Source of the DNA: Chloroflexota bacterium
GTDB taxonomy: Bacteria; Chloroflexota; Anaerolineae; Promineifilales; Promineifilaceae
DNA length: 64,000 nucleotides
NCBI GenBank assembly: GCA_022616275.1
Contig: JAKEFB010000142.1
Location: 47,687 to 111,686 of the forward strand
Direction of reading: 5' to 3'
A program made the translations under genes and the position numbers. The notes beneath the pieces are model-generated. The model saw only the letters and a list, made by a program, of their open reading frames with translations. It did not search any database and was not told where the DNA came from. Shown here one piece after another: positions 40,886-48,579 of the stretch (its first letter is position 1; every line of letters begins with the position of its first letter).

Positions 40886-42733
40886 ATGCCCCTCTTACCC
40901 GGTGAATTGCTAAATAAGCGCTACCGCATTGTCAATCTGCTTGGCCAGGGGCCGTATGGGGCGGTCTACCGCGCCTGGGACGTGGTGGACCGGCAGGACG
41001 TGGCCGTCAAGGAATACCTGGACGCCTCGCCCGACATCCAACGGCTGTTCCGGGCCGAAGCCCGCCGCCTGAGCGGCCTGGGCCACCCCCAACTCCCGGC
41101 CGTCCGCGACCACTTCTGCCTGGAAGAGAGCGGCCAATACCTGGTCAGCGATTACGTGGACGGGGTCAGCCTGCGCGACTTGCTGGACCAGTACGGCCCT
41201 CTCTCCTCCGACCTGATCGTCGGCTGGCTGCAAAACGTTTGCCGGCCGCTGGCTTACCTGCACGAAAAAAAGCAGATCCACCTGAACGTCAAGCCGGCCA
41301 ACATCCGCCTGACCCCGGCCGGCGACGTCTTCCTGGTGGATACAGGGCTCCCTGGCCTGGGCGTCAGCCTGGGGACCAGCGGCTACGCCGCCCCGGAGCA
41401 GCAGACCCAGGGAACCGTCACTGCGGCCAGCGACGTGTACAGCCTGGGGGCGACTCTCTACACGCTGTTGACCGGCCGGGCTCCCCCCGACGCCCTACGC
41501 CGCGAAAGCGGCCTGGAGGAGTTGGTCCCGGCTCGCGAGGCCAACCCCGACGTGGAGCCGTACCTTTCGGTGGCAGCCAGCCGGGCCATGGACCTGCGGC
41601 CGGAAGTCCGCTTTGAGTCAGTGGCCGATTTTGCCCAGGCGCTGGAACGGCCGGCCGGCCGCAACGTCCGGGTCTTTGAAGGGCCGCGCCGCACTGAGCC
41701 GGCCTACCCACCGGCCCCGCCGCCGCGCCTGCCCGGCCGGACGCGCAAACAGATTGAGCAGCGGACCATCTGGGGCCTTCTTGGCGCGTTGATCCTCTTC
41801 GTCGGCGTGGGCCTTGGTCTGGCGCTGGCTAGTCGCAGCCCGGCCGTCCAGCAGGCCCAGGTGGCGGCTACGGCCACGCTGCAATCGCAAATCATCGCCG
41901 CCCTGACGGCGATTACGACGGTGACGCCCACCCCGGCCCCCAGCGCCACACCCATTCCCACCCCGGCCCCGCTGGTAGACGAAAAAACCGGGGCCAGGAT
42001 GATTTACGTCCCGCCGGGTATTTTCCGCATGGGCAACGACGACAGCGAGCCAGACGAGGCCCCGTCTCACATCGTTCGCCTGGATCCCTATTTCGTTGAC
42101 GAGACCGAAGCCACCAACGGCCAGTACGCCGTTTGCGTTGAGGAAGGCGTCTGCGCCCCACCCGACCGGCCGGGAGCAACCTTCCACCCGGCTTATTTCG
42201 GCGATTCGGCCTACGACAATTATCCAGTCCTGTTCGTCAGTTGGTATGACGCCCGGGCCTTTTGCAACTGGCGTGGAGCACGGCTACCGACCGAGGCGGA
42301 GTGGGAAAAGGCGGCCGGCTTCGACCCGGCCGAGGCGCTGAAATACGCCTACCCCTGGGGGGACGCCTTCGACGGCACGCTACTCAACTTCTGCGACGCC
42401 AACTGCACCCGCGAAGACCGCAACACGACCTTTAACGACGGCCACCGGGATACCGCCCCCGTTGCCAGCCTCCCCGGCGGCCGTTCCCCCCTCGGCCTCT
42501 ACGACATGGCCGGCAACGTCATGGAGTGGATCAGTGACTGGTACGACCCCCGCGCCTACGCCTCCTCCAGCGACGTGAATCCCCTCGGCCCTCTGGACGG
42601 CCAGTTCAAGGTCATCCGGGGTGGCTCCTGGCTCTCTACCGAAGAAGATGTCCGCGTCACCGGCCGGACTTCTTACGACCCCACCGTCAGCCGGGCCAAC
42701 CTCGGCTTCCGCTGCGCCGTCACGGCCCCCTGA
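40886..42733 (+). CDS. Pseudokinase - transmembrane helix - formylglycine-enzyme-fold protein
   Basis: 615 aa. Residues 12-255 have a Ser/Thr kinase fold with GQGPYGAVYRAW and Lys42. The catalytic loop reads HLNVKPAN (132-139), so the HRD aspartate is Asn, and the DFG motif is DTG (152-154). A membrane helix (about 296-316) and a Thr/Pro-rich linker follow. The last 240 residues are a FGE-sulfatase (SUMF1) fold: MIYVPPGIFRMGNDDSEPDE, LPTEAEWEKAAG, GLYDMAGNVMEWISDWYDP and VIRGGSW. The two catalytic cysteines of true formylglycine enzymes are replaced (GRTSYDP) and only a late FRCAV Cys remains. Both domains therefore look non-catalytic, fitting a sensing or binding role across the membrane. 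Confidence 0.9.
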   Translation: MPLLPGELLNKRYRIVNLLGQGPYGAVYRAWDVVDRQDVAVKEYLDASPDIQRLFRAEARRLSGLGHPQLPAVRDHFCLEESGQYLVSDYVDGVSLRDLLDQYGPLSSDLIVGWLQNVCRPLAYLHEKKQIHLNVKPANIRLTPAGDVFLVDTGLPGLGVSLGTSGYAAPEQQTQGTVTAASDVYSLGATLYTLLTGRAPPDALRRESGLEELVPAREANPDVEPYLSVAASRAMDLRPEVRFESVADFAQALERPAGRNVRVFEGPRRTEPAYPPAPPPRLPGRTRKQIEQRTIWGLLGALILFVGVGLGLALASRSPAVQQAQVAATATLQSQIIAALTAITTVTPTPAPSATPIPTPAPLVDEKTGARMIYVPPGIFRMGNDDSEPDEAPSHIVRLDPYFVDETEATNGQYAVCVEEGVCAPPDRPGATFHPAYFGDSAYDNYPVLFVSWYDARAFCNWRGARLPTEAEWEKAAGFDPAEALKYAYPWGDAFDGTLLNFCDANCTREDRNTTFNDGHRDTAPVASLPGGRSPLGLYDMAGNVMEWISDWYDPRAYASSSDVNPLGPLDGQFKVIRGGSWLSTEEDVRVTGRTSYDPTVSRANLGFRCAVTAP

Positions 42734-42755
42734 GTTTTCTGCCAGGGCGCAAAGG

Positions 42756-43070
42756 TTAACCAATACGCCCGATGCGTGGTGTTGGACCGCTTTCTTGCCA
42801 TGTATGCCCGCACGCCTGGCAGCGATAGTCGGTGGTCCTCCAGTCAAGACGCAAACCAATGTGAATGCCGGGGCGTCGCCACCACCAGGGATGTCGCTTG
42901 CGTTGAGCCTCTCCCCACCCCCGCCGCTCAATCCTTTCTGACCGGCATTGTGGGCATTGCTTCCGCCACGTCAGCTTTGCTGGCGTTAGCATCCACCAGC
43001 CCAGCGCCAGGAGTAGAACCAGGAAGGCAAAAATGATGAGCGCAGGCAAAAGCGGTTGATTAGTAAACAT
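42756..43070 (-). CDS. Single-helix membrane protein with a zinc-ribbon tail
   Basis: 104 aa. One N-terminal helix (LPALIIFAFLVLLLALGWWM) is followed by a cytoplasmic region with CPQC (39-42) and CQAC about 45 residues later, in YRCQACGHTWQE. Four cysteines in two CxxC pairs make a rubredoxin/zinc-ribbon-like knuckle. I do not recognise the family. It is convergent with the pseudokinase-FGE gene. Confidence 0.65.
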   Translation of the reverse strand: MFTNQPLLPALIIFAFLVLLLALGWWMLTPAKLTWRKQCPQCRSERIERRGWGEAQRKRHPWWWRRPGIHIGLRLDWRTTDYRCQACGHTWQESGPTPRIGRIG

Positions 43071-43121
43071 TCTCTATCGGTCCGATAATTAAACTCGGTA
43101 GATCCAAAATCTGCTCGTTGG

Positions 43122-43162
43122 GGATTGACAAATCCCCGGCTTTAACCCGGATTTGTCAATCC
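43122..43162. repeat. Perfect 14-bp inverted repeat
   Basis: GGATTGACAAATCC (43122-43135) pairs with GGATTTGTCAATCC (43149-43162). It lies between the divergent zinc-ribbon gene and mgtE, upstream of the mgtE promoter. It could be an operator or a dispersed palindromic element. Confidence 0.65.
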
Positions 43163-43193
43163 GGGCCTAGCAAAATTGTTTCTACTGAAAGTA

Positions 43194-43223
43194 TTGGCAA
43201 GCTTCACTTTTATAGAATAGAAT
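43194..43223 (+). promoter_or_regulatory. Candidate mgtE promoter
   Basis: TTGGCA (43194-43199), 18 bases, TAGAAT (43218-43223). It implies a leader of about 155 bases before the mgtE ATG. Confidence 0.4.
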
Positions 43224-43283
43224 ACCGGCCGTTGTCAAACGACAATTCTGGTAAAGATGGACGTAGAAGACAAATCTGATCCC

Positions 43284-43383
43284 GATAGTAATAGACAGAT
43301 TACTATCCCTGCCAATCGAATAATCTGACCCCTGGCAGGGCCCCTCCTTTTGGCACCTCCGGGGGAATCTAACCTGGAGGTGC
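43284..43383 (+). promoter_or_regulatory. Structured mgtE leader with a hairpin over the ribosome-binding site
   Basis: GATAGTAAT (43284-43292) pairs perfectly with ATTACTATC (43299-43307). Further on, GCACCTCC (43353-43360) pairs perfectly with GGAGGTGC (43376-43383), which contains the mgtE Shine-Dalgarno GGAGG; the ATG is at 43387. When formed, the second hairpin would hide the ribosome-binding site. This fits translational control of a magnesium transporter. I do not recognise the M-box consensus in it. Confidence 0.5.
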
Positions 43384-43386
43384 TCC

Positions 43387-44736
43387 ATGCAAGCTGCTAA
43401 CCTGGATGCCATCCTCGTCCGACTCCGCGAGACGCTGGAGCGAGACGATTTAACTACGGCCGTAGCCATTATCGAGGGCCTGCGCCCGCCGGACCAGGCC
43501 GAGCTTTTCGCCGAGTTGCACGACGACGACCAGGCCATTCTCCTGCCAGAGTTGAAGCCGGGCGACTCAGCCGACATCCTCGAAGAGTTGGACGACGACG
43601 AAGCGGCCGAGCTGGTGGCCGGCCTGCCAACTCATACCCTCATCCGCATCGTCGAGGAGATGGAGCCGGACGAGGCGGCTGACCTGCTGGGCGACATAGA
43701 CCCGGTCCAGGCCCGGGCCGTGCTGGCCGGCCTGGAAGACCCTGAGGAGGTCCGTCCCCTGTTGCTCCACTCCGACGACAGCGCCGGCGGCCTGATGACT
43801 TCCGAGTTCCTGGCCCTGCGCCGCCGCATGACGGCCGCCGAAGCCCTGACCGCTCTCCGTACCTGGAAGCCTGACTCGGAAAATATCTACTACCTCTTCG
43901 TCGTAGACCGTTACGGCAAACTGGCCGGCGTCGTCAACCTGCGCCAGCTTGTCGTGGCCGACCCGGATACGAAGTTGATAGACATTATGGACCCAGAAGT
44001 GATCTTTGTCCCGGTCGGCACCGACCAGGAGGAGTGCGCCCAGATCATGGCCCGTTACGACCTGTTGGCCCTGCCGGTGGTCAGCGAGGACCATACCCTG
44101 GTTGGCGTCATCACCATTGACGACGTGGTGGACGTGCTGGAAGACGAAGCCACCGAAGACATTCAGCGGCTAGGTGGCGCCGAACCTCTGGACCGGCCGT
44201 ACCTGGACACAGGTGTTTTCATAGTGACTCGCAAGCGTATCGGCTGGTTGCTGCTCCTCTTCTTGACCGAGACGTTGACTGGCAGCGTGTTGCGTCTCTT
44301 TGAGGAAGAATTGCAGACGGCTGTGGCCCTGGCCTTCTTTGTTCCGCTGCTCATTGGCACCGGCGGCAATGCCGGCTCACAGACGACCAGTACGATTATC
44401 CGTGCCCTGGCAGTAGGCGATCTGGAGCTGAAGCACGTCTTGCGCTCTCTGTGGCACGAGTTACGTATTGGCCTTTTACTGGGGGTGGGCATGGCCGTCG
44501 TGGCTTACGGCCGGGCCATGTTGTGGGGTACCGGCCAGGAGGTTGCCTTGACTGTGTCTATCGCCATTTTCTGCATCGTCGTCTGGGCCAACGGGCTTGG
44601 TTCCCTGCTCCCCTTGCTGGCTACCTGGCTCAAAGTTGATCCCACCGTCGTCTCCGGTCCGGCCATGAGCACCCTGGTGGACGCCACCGGCCTATTCATC
44701 TACTTCACCGTGGCCCGCATCGTCCTTGGGTTATAG
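43387..44736 (+). CDS. mgtE: MgtE magnesium transporter
   Basis: 449 aa, full length. The N-terminal superhelical domain (about 1-130) repeats the DAADILEELDDDEAAELV-type pattern (ADILEELDDDEAAELVAGLP). Two CBS domains (about 135-260) follow, with MTAAEALTALR and VVSEDHTLVGVITIDDVVDV. The membrane domain (about 285-449) contains the selectivity motif in PLLIGTGGNAGSQTTSTIIR. It is a Mg2+ channel closed by Mg2+ binding between N and CBS domains. Its leader appears able to mask the Shine-Dalgarno. It is convergent with the CDP-alcohol phosphatidyltransferase gene, with a long hairpin between them. Confidence 0.96.
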   Translation: MQAANLDAILVRLRETLERDDLTTAVAIIEGLRPPDQAELFAELHDDDQAILLPELKPGDSADILEELDDDEAAELVAGLPTHTLIRIVEEMEPDEAADLLGDIDPVQARAVLAGLEDPEEVRPLLLHSDDSAGGLMTSEFLALRRRMTAAEALTALRTWKPDSENIYYLFVVDRYGKLAGVVNLRQLVVADPDTKLIDIMDPEVIFVPVGTDQEECAQIMARYDLLALPVVSEDHTLVGVITIDDVVDVLEDEATEDIQRLGGAEPLDRPYLDTGVFIVTRKRIGWLLLLFLTETLTGSVLRLFEEELQTAVALAFFVPLLIGTGGNAGSQTTSTIIRALAVGDLELKHVLRSLWHELRIGLLLGVGMAVVAYGRAMLWGTGQEVALTVSIAIFCIVVWANGLGSLLPLLATWLKVDPTVVSGPAMSTLVDATGLFIYFTVARIVLGL

Positions 44737-44786
44737 GGAATAGGGGACAGGGAACAGGCTTTCCTGTCACCTGTCCCCTGTTCCCT
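44735..44786. repeat. Word-repeat hairpin (GGGAACAGGGGACAGG words) between convergent genes
   Basis: The 24 bases at 44735-44758 pair at 21 of 24 positions with those at 44763-44786, leaving a four-base loop. It covers both stop codon regions and probably acts as a two-way terminator. Confidence 0.8.
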
Positions 44787-45384
44787 TAAAGAAGCGGCGG
44801 GACTCGACCAGGACGGGGATGCCCCGGGCCAGGTTGACGGCCACGGTGAGCAGCACCAGGACAAAGATAATCGCTTCCAATATAGGCAAATAACGAGCCT
44901 GAGCTGTGCCCGCCCAGAGCAGAGACAGGCCGTTCAGGGCCGCCAGGGCGGCGAAGGTCACGACCTTGGTGACGCCGGACAAGGCGCGCATGAAGCGGTG
45001 GGAAACCAGCCAGCGCCCCCACTTCGTCTGCATCATAGCAAAGGGGGTCAGGCCCTGGGCCATGGCGTAGCCGCGCACGGCGTCGGTCAGGATGCCCCGG
45101 GTAATAAAGAGCAGGGCCACCCACATCGGCACCAGGTCCAGGTCGGCAAAGACGACCCAAAAGACATTTTCCACCACCCGGTCAATGGCAATATCCAGGA
45201 TAGCTCCCAGGGCGGTGGCCTTACCCCGTTTGCGGGCCACCGTCCCGTCAATGGCGTCAATAAAGATGATCAACAAGACCAGGGCAAAAGCCGCGGCCTG
45301 GGCGGCGACGGCCGGCTGGTATAACAACCCGACACAGATAGCCAGTAAGAAAAGGCGGCTGAGCGTGAGGATATTGGCCAACAT
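44767..45384 (-). CDS. CDP-alcohol phosphatidyltransferase
   Basis: 205 aa from ATG 45384 (MLANILTLSRLFLL); the frame is open 22 codons further but would then overlap the divergent gene. The CDP-alcohol signature is complete: DAIDGTVARKRGKATALGAI followed by LDIAIDRVVEN, with the DxxDG, AR, G and DxxxD residues. Six hydrophobic helices are seen. It makes a phospholipid such as phosphatidylglycerol phosphate or phosphatidylinositol phosphate in the cytoplasmic membrane; which one cannot be told. Confidence 0.92.
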   Translation of the reverse strand: MLANILTLSRLFLLAICVGLLYQPAVAAQAAAFALVLLIIFIDAIDGTVARKRGKATALGAILDIAIDRVVENVFWVVFADLDLVPMWVALLFITRGILTDAVRGYAMAQGLTPFAMMQTKWGRWLVSHRFMRALSGVTKVVTFAALAALNGLSLLWAGTAQARYLPILEAIIFVLVLLTVAVNLARGIPVLVESRRFFKGTGDR

Positions 45385-45437
45385 GCCTGCCTGTTGTATC
45401 ATGAGAACCGCTTGTAAGCACGCACCGTGGAGAAATA

Positions 45438-46100
45438 ATGATTGATTCAACCAACCTGGATACTTTACCGTCCCTGGCCGGCACGGTTAAATTTTACCAG
45501 CGTCACCTCTTTATCTGCACCGGCCGGGCCGATTGGCCAGAACGGATTGAACAGGGCGGTGGCTTCCCCCAGGCCCTGGCCGAAGCAGTGGCCCCCCACC
45601 TCGAAGCCATGCCCCTCAAGGTCAAATTGACTGCCTGCGACGAGCCCAGCCCTGACGACGGCCACGACCTCCTCGTTTTCCCCGACGCCGTTCGCTACCT
45701 GGGTGTGCGGCCGGCCGATTTCCCGGCGCTCATCAACGATCACCTGGTCGGCAACCAACTCTCAGAACGCATCCCTCACCAGCCTCTGGCCGGCTGGCAC
45801 GTCTTCGTCTGCGTCCACGGCCGGCGTGACGAGCGCTGCGGCCGCTGTGGGCCACCGCTGGCTGCCCGTTTTCAGGCTGAGCTGGCCGCGCGCGCCCTGA
45901 GCGACCAGGTAACGGTGCGGCGCACCAGCCACGTCGGCGGCCACGCCTACGCCGGCAACGTCCTCATTTATCCCGGTGGCGAGTGGTACGGTACGGTTAC
46001 CCCGGAGGACGTCCCGGAGCTGATTGAGCAACACCTACTAGCCGGCAACGTGGTCACCCGCCTCTGGCGCGGCCGGATGGGAGTAAACAGTGGTTCGTAG
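45438..46100 (+). CDS. Sucrase/ferredoxin-like (thioredoxin-fold Fe-S) protein
   Basis: 220 aa. The C-terminal half has the Suc_Fer-like signature HVFVCVHGRRDERCGRCGPP, then TSHVGGHAYAGNVLIYPGGE and WYGTVTPEDVPELIEQHL. The family has a thioredoxin-like fold that binds a 2Fe-2S cluster through Cys and His residues. The physiological partner is unknown. It is divergent from the phosphatidyltransferase gene and followed by a palindromic repeat. Confidence 0.88.
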   Translation: MIDSTNLDTLPSLAGTVKFYQRHLFICTGRADWPERIEQGGGFPQALAEAVAPHLEAMPLKVKLTACDEPSPDDGHDLLVFPDAVRYLGVRPADFPALINDHLVGNQLSERIPHQPLAGWHVFVCVHGRRDERCGRCGPPLAARFQAELAARALSDQVTVRRTSHVGGHAYAGNVLIYPGGEWYGTVTPEDVPELIEQHLLAGNVVTRLWRGRMGVNSGS

Positions 46101-46143
46101 TAACCACGTCAGCGGCTTAACGGCTAAAGCTGTTACTACGAGC
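46092..46143. repeat. Dispersed GGTTCGTAGTAACC palindromic element
   Basis: GGTTCGTAGTAACC (46092-46105) is complementary to GTTACTACGAGC (46132-46143) around GCGGCTTAACGGCTAAAGC. Half of the same element, GGTTACTACGAAC, occurs at 23659-23671 beside the other end of a large gene. Confidence 0.65.
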
Positions 46144-46809
46144 TTAGGAGTCTGGCGCGGCCGCCAGATTAAGTCGTAGCCCGGCCGCCACCTTGGCGCC
46201 AGGTTCGTCGAGGATCATTTTCAGTAGTAGCGCCGGAAATCTGGCCAGGCCGTACCGGTCCAGGGTGGCCGTCGCCTGATACTCCCCCCACTGAATAGAC
46301 GCCTGCAGGCAACAGTGGGCCAGTTGCGCCTTGTAATCCAGGACGGCCAGCAGTAGTTCCAGGGCCGGCGGGTTGGCCGGAGAACGCCAGGCGTCTAGCC
46401 GGACATCTAGTTCCAGGCCGGCCACAGTTACCTGGCTGCGTAGCAGGGTCAGGCCATCATCGTCCAGCAACTTCTCCTCCGAGTAATGCGCCGGTTGCCC
46501 GGCCAGGTTTGATTGCTGGAAAATGGTCTCCATTTGCTCCACGCTCTGATCCCAAACAACACGCCACTGGCCGGCGGCCGGATACTCAATAACAGATTGA
46601 GGAAAAATTGCATTTAAAAAATCAAGGCGGTAGCCAGGCGAGGCAGATAGCGGCTCCAATTCCCCCTTTCGGCTCTCCTCCAGGATCGTTAGCGTTTCCA
46701 GGAAGGCCCGGTAAAGTTTGGGATTGGCCAACATCGCCCGATAAAACGCAGGATAACGCCTGGGAATATCTTCTCCCTCCAGGGCGTCGTTCACGACCAG
46801 TGCAAGCAT
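46144..46809 (-). CDS. Unknown protein encoded next to a sigma factor
   Basis: 221 aa, mostly soluble, with no membrane helix. It starts MLALVVNDALEGEDIPRRYP and has FYRAMLANPKLYRAFLETL, a helical region like those in zinc-less anti-sigma or partner proteins. The C-terminal half is beta-rich (LDVRLDAWRSPANPPALELL and QASIQWGEYQATATL). I recognise no family. It begins 18 bases after the sigma factor gene on the same strand and is probably co-transcribed and functionally linked, perhaps as its controller. Confidence 0.6.
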   Translation of the reverse strand: MLALVVNDALEGEDIPRRYPAFYRAMLANPKLYRAFLETLTILEESRKGELEPLSASPGYRLDFLNAIFPQSVIEYPAAGQWRVVWDQSVEQMETIFQQSNLAGQPAHYSEEKLLDDDGLTLLRSQVTVAGLELDVRLDAWRSPANPPALELLLAVLDYKAQLAHCCLQASIQWGEYQATATLDRYGLARFPALLLKMILDEPGAKVAAGLRLNLAAAPDS

Positions 46810-46827
46810 GTTGTTACCTCTACTGAT

Positions 46828-47655
46828 CTATATCCCGTTTTTTACCAAAATCTTTCTCAGGTTTTGCAGGCAGTCGTAGTGGAGTTTGTAAATGGCGGCC
46901 GGGCTCCGCTCCATCCGCTCGGCCACCTCGGGGAGAGTGTACCCTTCAAAGTAGTAGCGGATCACAAATTCTCGGCGCGCCTCCGAATCAAGCTGCGTTA
47001 CCGCGCCCAACAGTAAGGAACGCAGCTCGCGGCGGCGCTCGTCGTTGGCCGTGGCCAGATCGGGCAGGTTGGCCAGCCATTCATCCCAGGCGTCTATAGG
47101 CACCTCTTCGTCGGCCGGGACACTGACAGGATAGTAGTGCTGGTGCAGGCGCTTCTTGCAGGCATTTTGAACAATGACGTAAACCCAGGCGTCAAATTCT
47201 ACGTCGTAAGGGAATGGCGAACGAAGAACGATAGCGGCTGCATCCATGACAGCCGCTTCAACAACTTCCCCCCTTTCCGGCCCGGAGAGGCGGCTGTTTT
47301 GACAATAGCACCGGGCCCAGCGGTCCATGTTGTCCATCAATTGGATCCAGGCTGCCTCTTCTTTGTTGAACTGGATCTGGAGCACGGCCGGCCGGCAGCG
47401 CCGATAATAATCGGCCACGCGCTCCACGTAGATGTTGACACGCTGTTGGATAGTCTCTGGCTCTCCAGGTGCGTAACGCGCCAGGTAACATTGAATCCGC
47501 CCCCGCTCCAGGTTGGCATACAGGATCGGCTCAACAGTGGCAACCGTCGCTGCTCCTACGCCGGCCGGCAACGTTGCCAATGCGTACGAAATAGCGTCCC
47601 TCAGCGCCTCACGGCCTGGGGACCCACCTGTATCAGCTATTTTTCTCTCTCCCAA
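46828..47655 (-). CDS. Sigma-70 family RNA polymerase sigma factor (ECF-like, long N-terminal extension)
   Basis: 275 aa. Region 2-like sequence FPYDVEFDAWVYVIVQNACK followed by KRLHQHY is near residue 155. Region 4 is DSEARREFVIRYYFEGYTLP followed by EVAERMERSPAAIYKLHYDC, a helix-turn-helix with the usual -35 recognition layout. About 90 extra residues precede region 2, longer than a plain ECF factor of about 190 aa. It should direct RNA polymerase to a specific promoter set. The unknown protein just downstream is the natural candidate regulator. Confidence 0.85.
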   Translation of the reverse strand: MGERKIADTGGSPGREALRDAISYALATLPAGVGAATVATVEPILYANLERGRIQCYLARYAPGEPETIQQRVNIYVERVADYYRRCRPAVLQIQFNKEEAAWIQLMDNMDRWARCYCQNSRLSGPERGEVVEAAVMDAAAIVLRSPFPYDVEFDAWVYVIVQNACKKRLHQHYYPVSVPADEEVPIDAWDEWLANLPDLATANDERRRELRSLLLGAVTQLDSEARREFVIRYYFEGYTLPEVAERMERSPAAIYKLHYDCLQNLRKILVKNGI

Positions 47656-47772
47656 GATGGGACTGATTATAGGTAAAACCGCTTTTCACGCAATGACAAT
47701 TGGCTATCGTCCACCTGATGCCAACCCTCTGGGGGTTCAAACGCCACCCTCCGGAAGGTTAGCTTCAGGCAG

Positions 47773-47801
47773 TCGCCAGGGCTGGAGGCGTCTGGTACAA
47801 T
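47773..47801 (+). promoter_or_regulatory. Candidate nth promoter
   Basis: TCGCCA (47773-47778), 17 bases, TACAAT (47796-47801). The nth ATG is at 47813, so the transcript would be nearly leaderless, in keeping with the absence of a Shine-Dalgarno. Confidence 0.35.
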
Positions 47802-47812
47802 GCGAACCACGT

Positions 47813-48517
47813 ATGGACGACGAGCCACAGCCTTCCCACTCGACAGCTCTCTCGCCGGACACCCCGGCCGCAGGTCGCATTGGCGACATTATTCACCGGC
47901 TCCGCCAGGCTCACCCAGACGCCCGTTGCGCCCTCAACCACGAAAATCCCTTGCAGCTCCTGGTGGCTACTATTCTCTCGGCCCAGTGTACCGACGAGCG
48001 GGTCAACATGGTCACCCCGGTTCTTTTTGCCAGGTACCCCACCGCCGCCGACCTGGCCACGGCCGAGCGGGAAGAGCTGGAAGAAATCATCCGCTCCACC
48101 GGCTTTTACCGGCAAAAAGCCCGTTTTGTTCAGGAAACGTGCCAGATCCTGGTCCGGCAGCACGGCGGGGAAGTCCCAGCCGACATGGTTGCCTTACTGG
48201 CCCTCAAAGGAGTGGCCCGCAAGACGGCCAACGTCGTCCTGGGCGTGGCCTTCGGCCTGGCCGAAGGCATTGTCGTGGACACCCACGTCAAGCGGCTATC
48301 CGGGCGGTTGGGCCTGACGGCCGAAAGCGACCCGGAGAAAATTGAGCGCGATCTGATGGTCCTGGTCCCCCGCCAGGAGTGGATTAGCATCGCCCACCTG
48401 CTCATCTTCCACGGCCGGCGAGTCTGCCACGCCCGCAAGCCCGATTGCGCCCACTGCACGCTGTACGACCTCTGCCCCTCGGCTCTCCCGGTCGAAAGAG
48501 GGGAGATTGGAGATTAG
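47813..48517 (+). CDS. nth: Endonuclease III (DNA glycosylase/AP lyase)
   Basis: 234 aa. The helix-hairpin-helix and catalytic Lys are in LKGVARKTANVVLGVAFG, the catalytic Asp in VVDTHVKRLSGRLGL, and the 4Fe-4S cluster loop is CHARKPDCAHCTLYDLC (C-X6-C-X2-C-X5-C). QCTDERVNMVTP is also typical. It removes oxidised pyrimidines from DNA and nicks the abasic site. The frame is open to 47513, but ATG 47813 gives the family start. The final residues (ERGEIGD) are coded by the word repeat GGGGAGATTGGAGATTAG. Confidence 0.96.
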   Translation: MDDEPQPSHSTALSPDTPAAGRIGDIIHRLRQAHPDARCALNHENPLQLLVATILSAQCTDERVNMVTPVLFARYPTAADLATAEREELEEIIRSTGFYRQKARFVQETCQILVRQHGGEVPADMVALLALKGVARKTANVVLGVAFGLAEGIVVDTHVKRLSGRLGLTAESDPEKIERDLMVLVPRQEWISIAHLLIFHGRRVCHARKPDCAHCTLYDLCPSALPVERGEIGD

Positions 48518-48554
48518 AAATTGGAGCTAGGCTAAGCTCCAATCTCTAATCTCC
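48509..48554. repeat. Word-repeat hairpin at the 3' end of nth
   Basis: GGAGATTAGAAATTGGAGCT (48509-48528) pairs at 19 of 20 positions with AGCTCCAATCTCTAATCTCC (48535-48554). It begins inside the last codons of nth and may act as its terminator. Confidence 0.85.
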
Positions 48555-48579
48555 TATTGAGCTTTACGGCGACCCCTCA

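Noticed and set aside
43224-43386. M-box magnesium riboswitch before mgtE
   Set aside because: The conserved M-box sequence blocks were not found by eye; kept only as a structured leader of unknown class.
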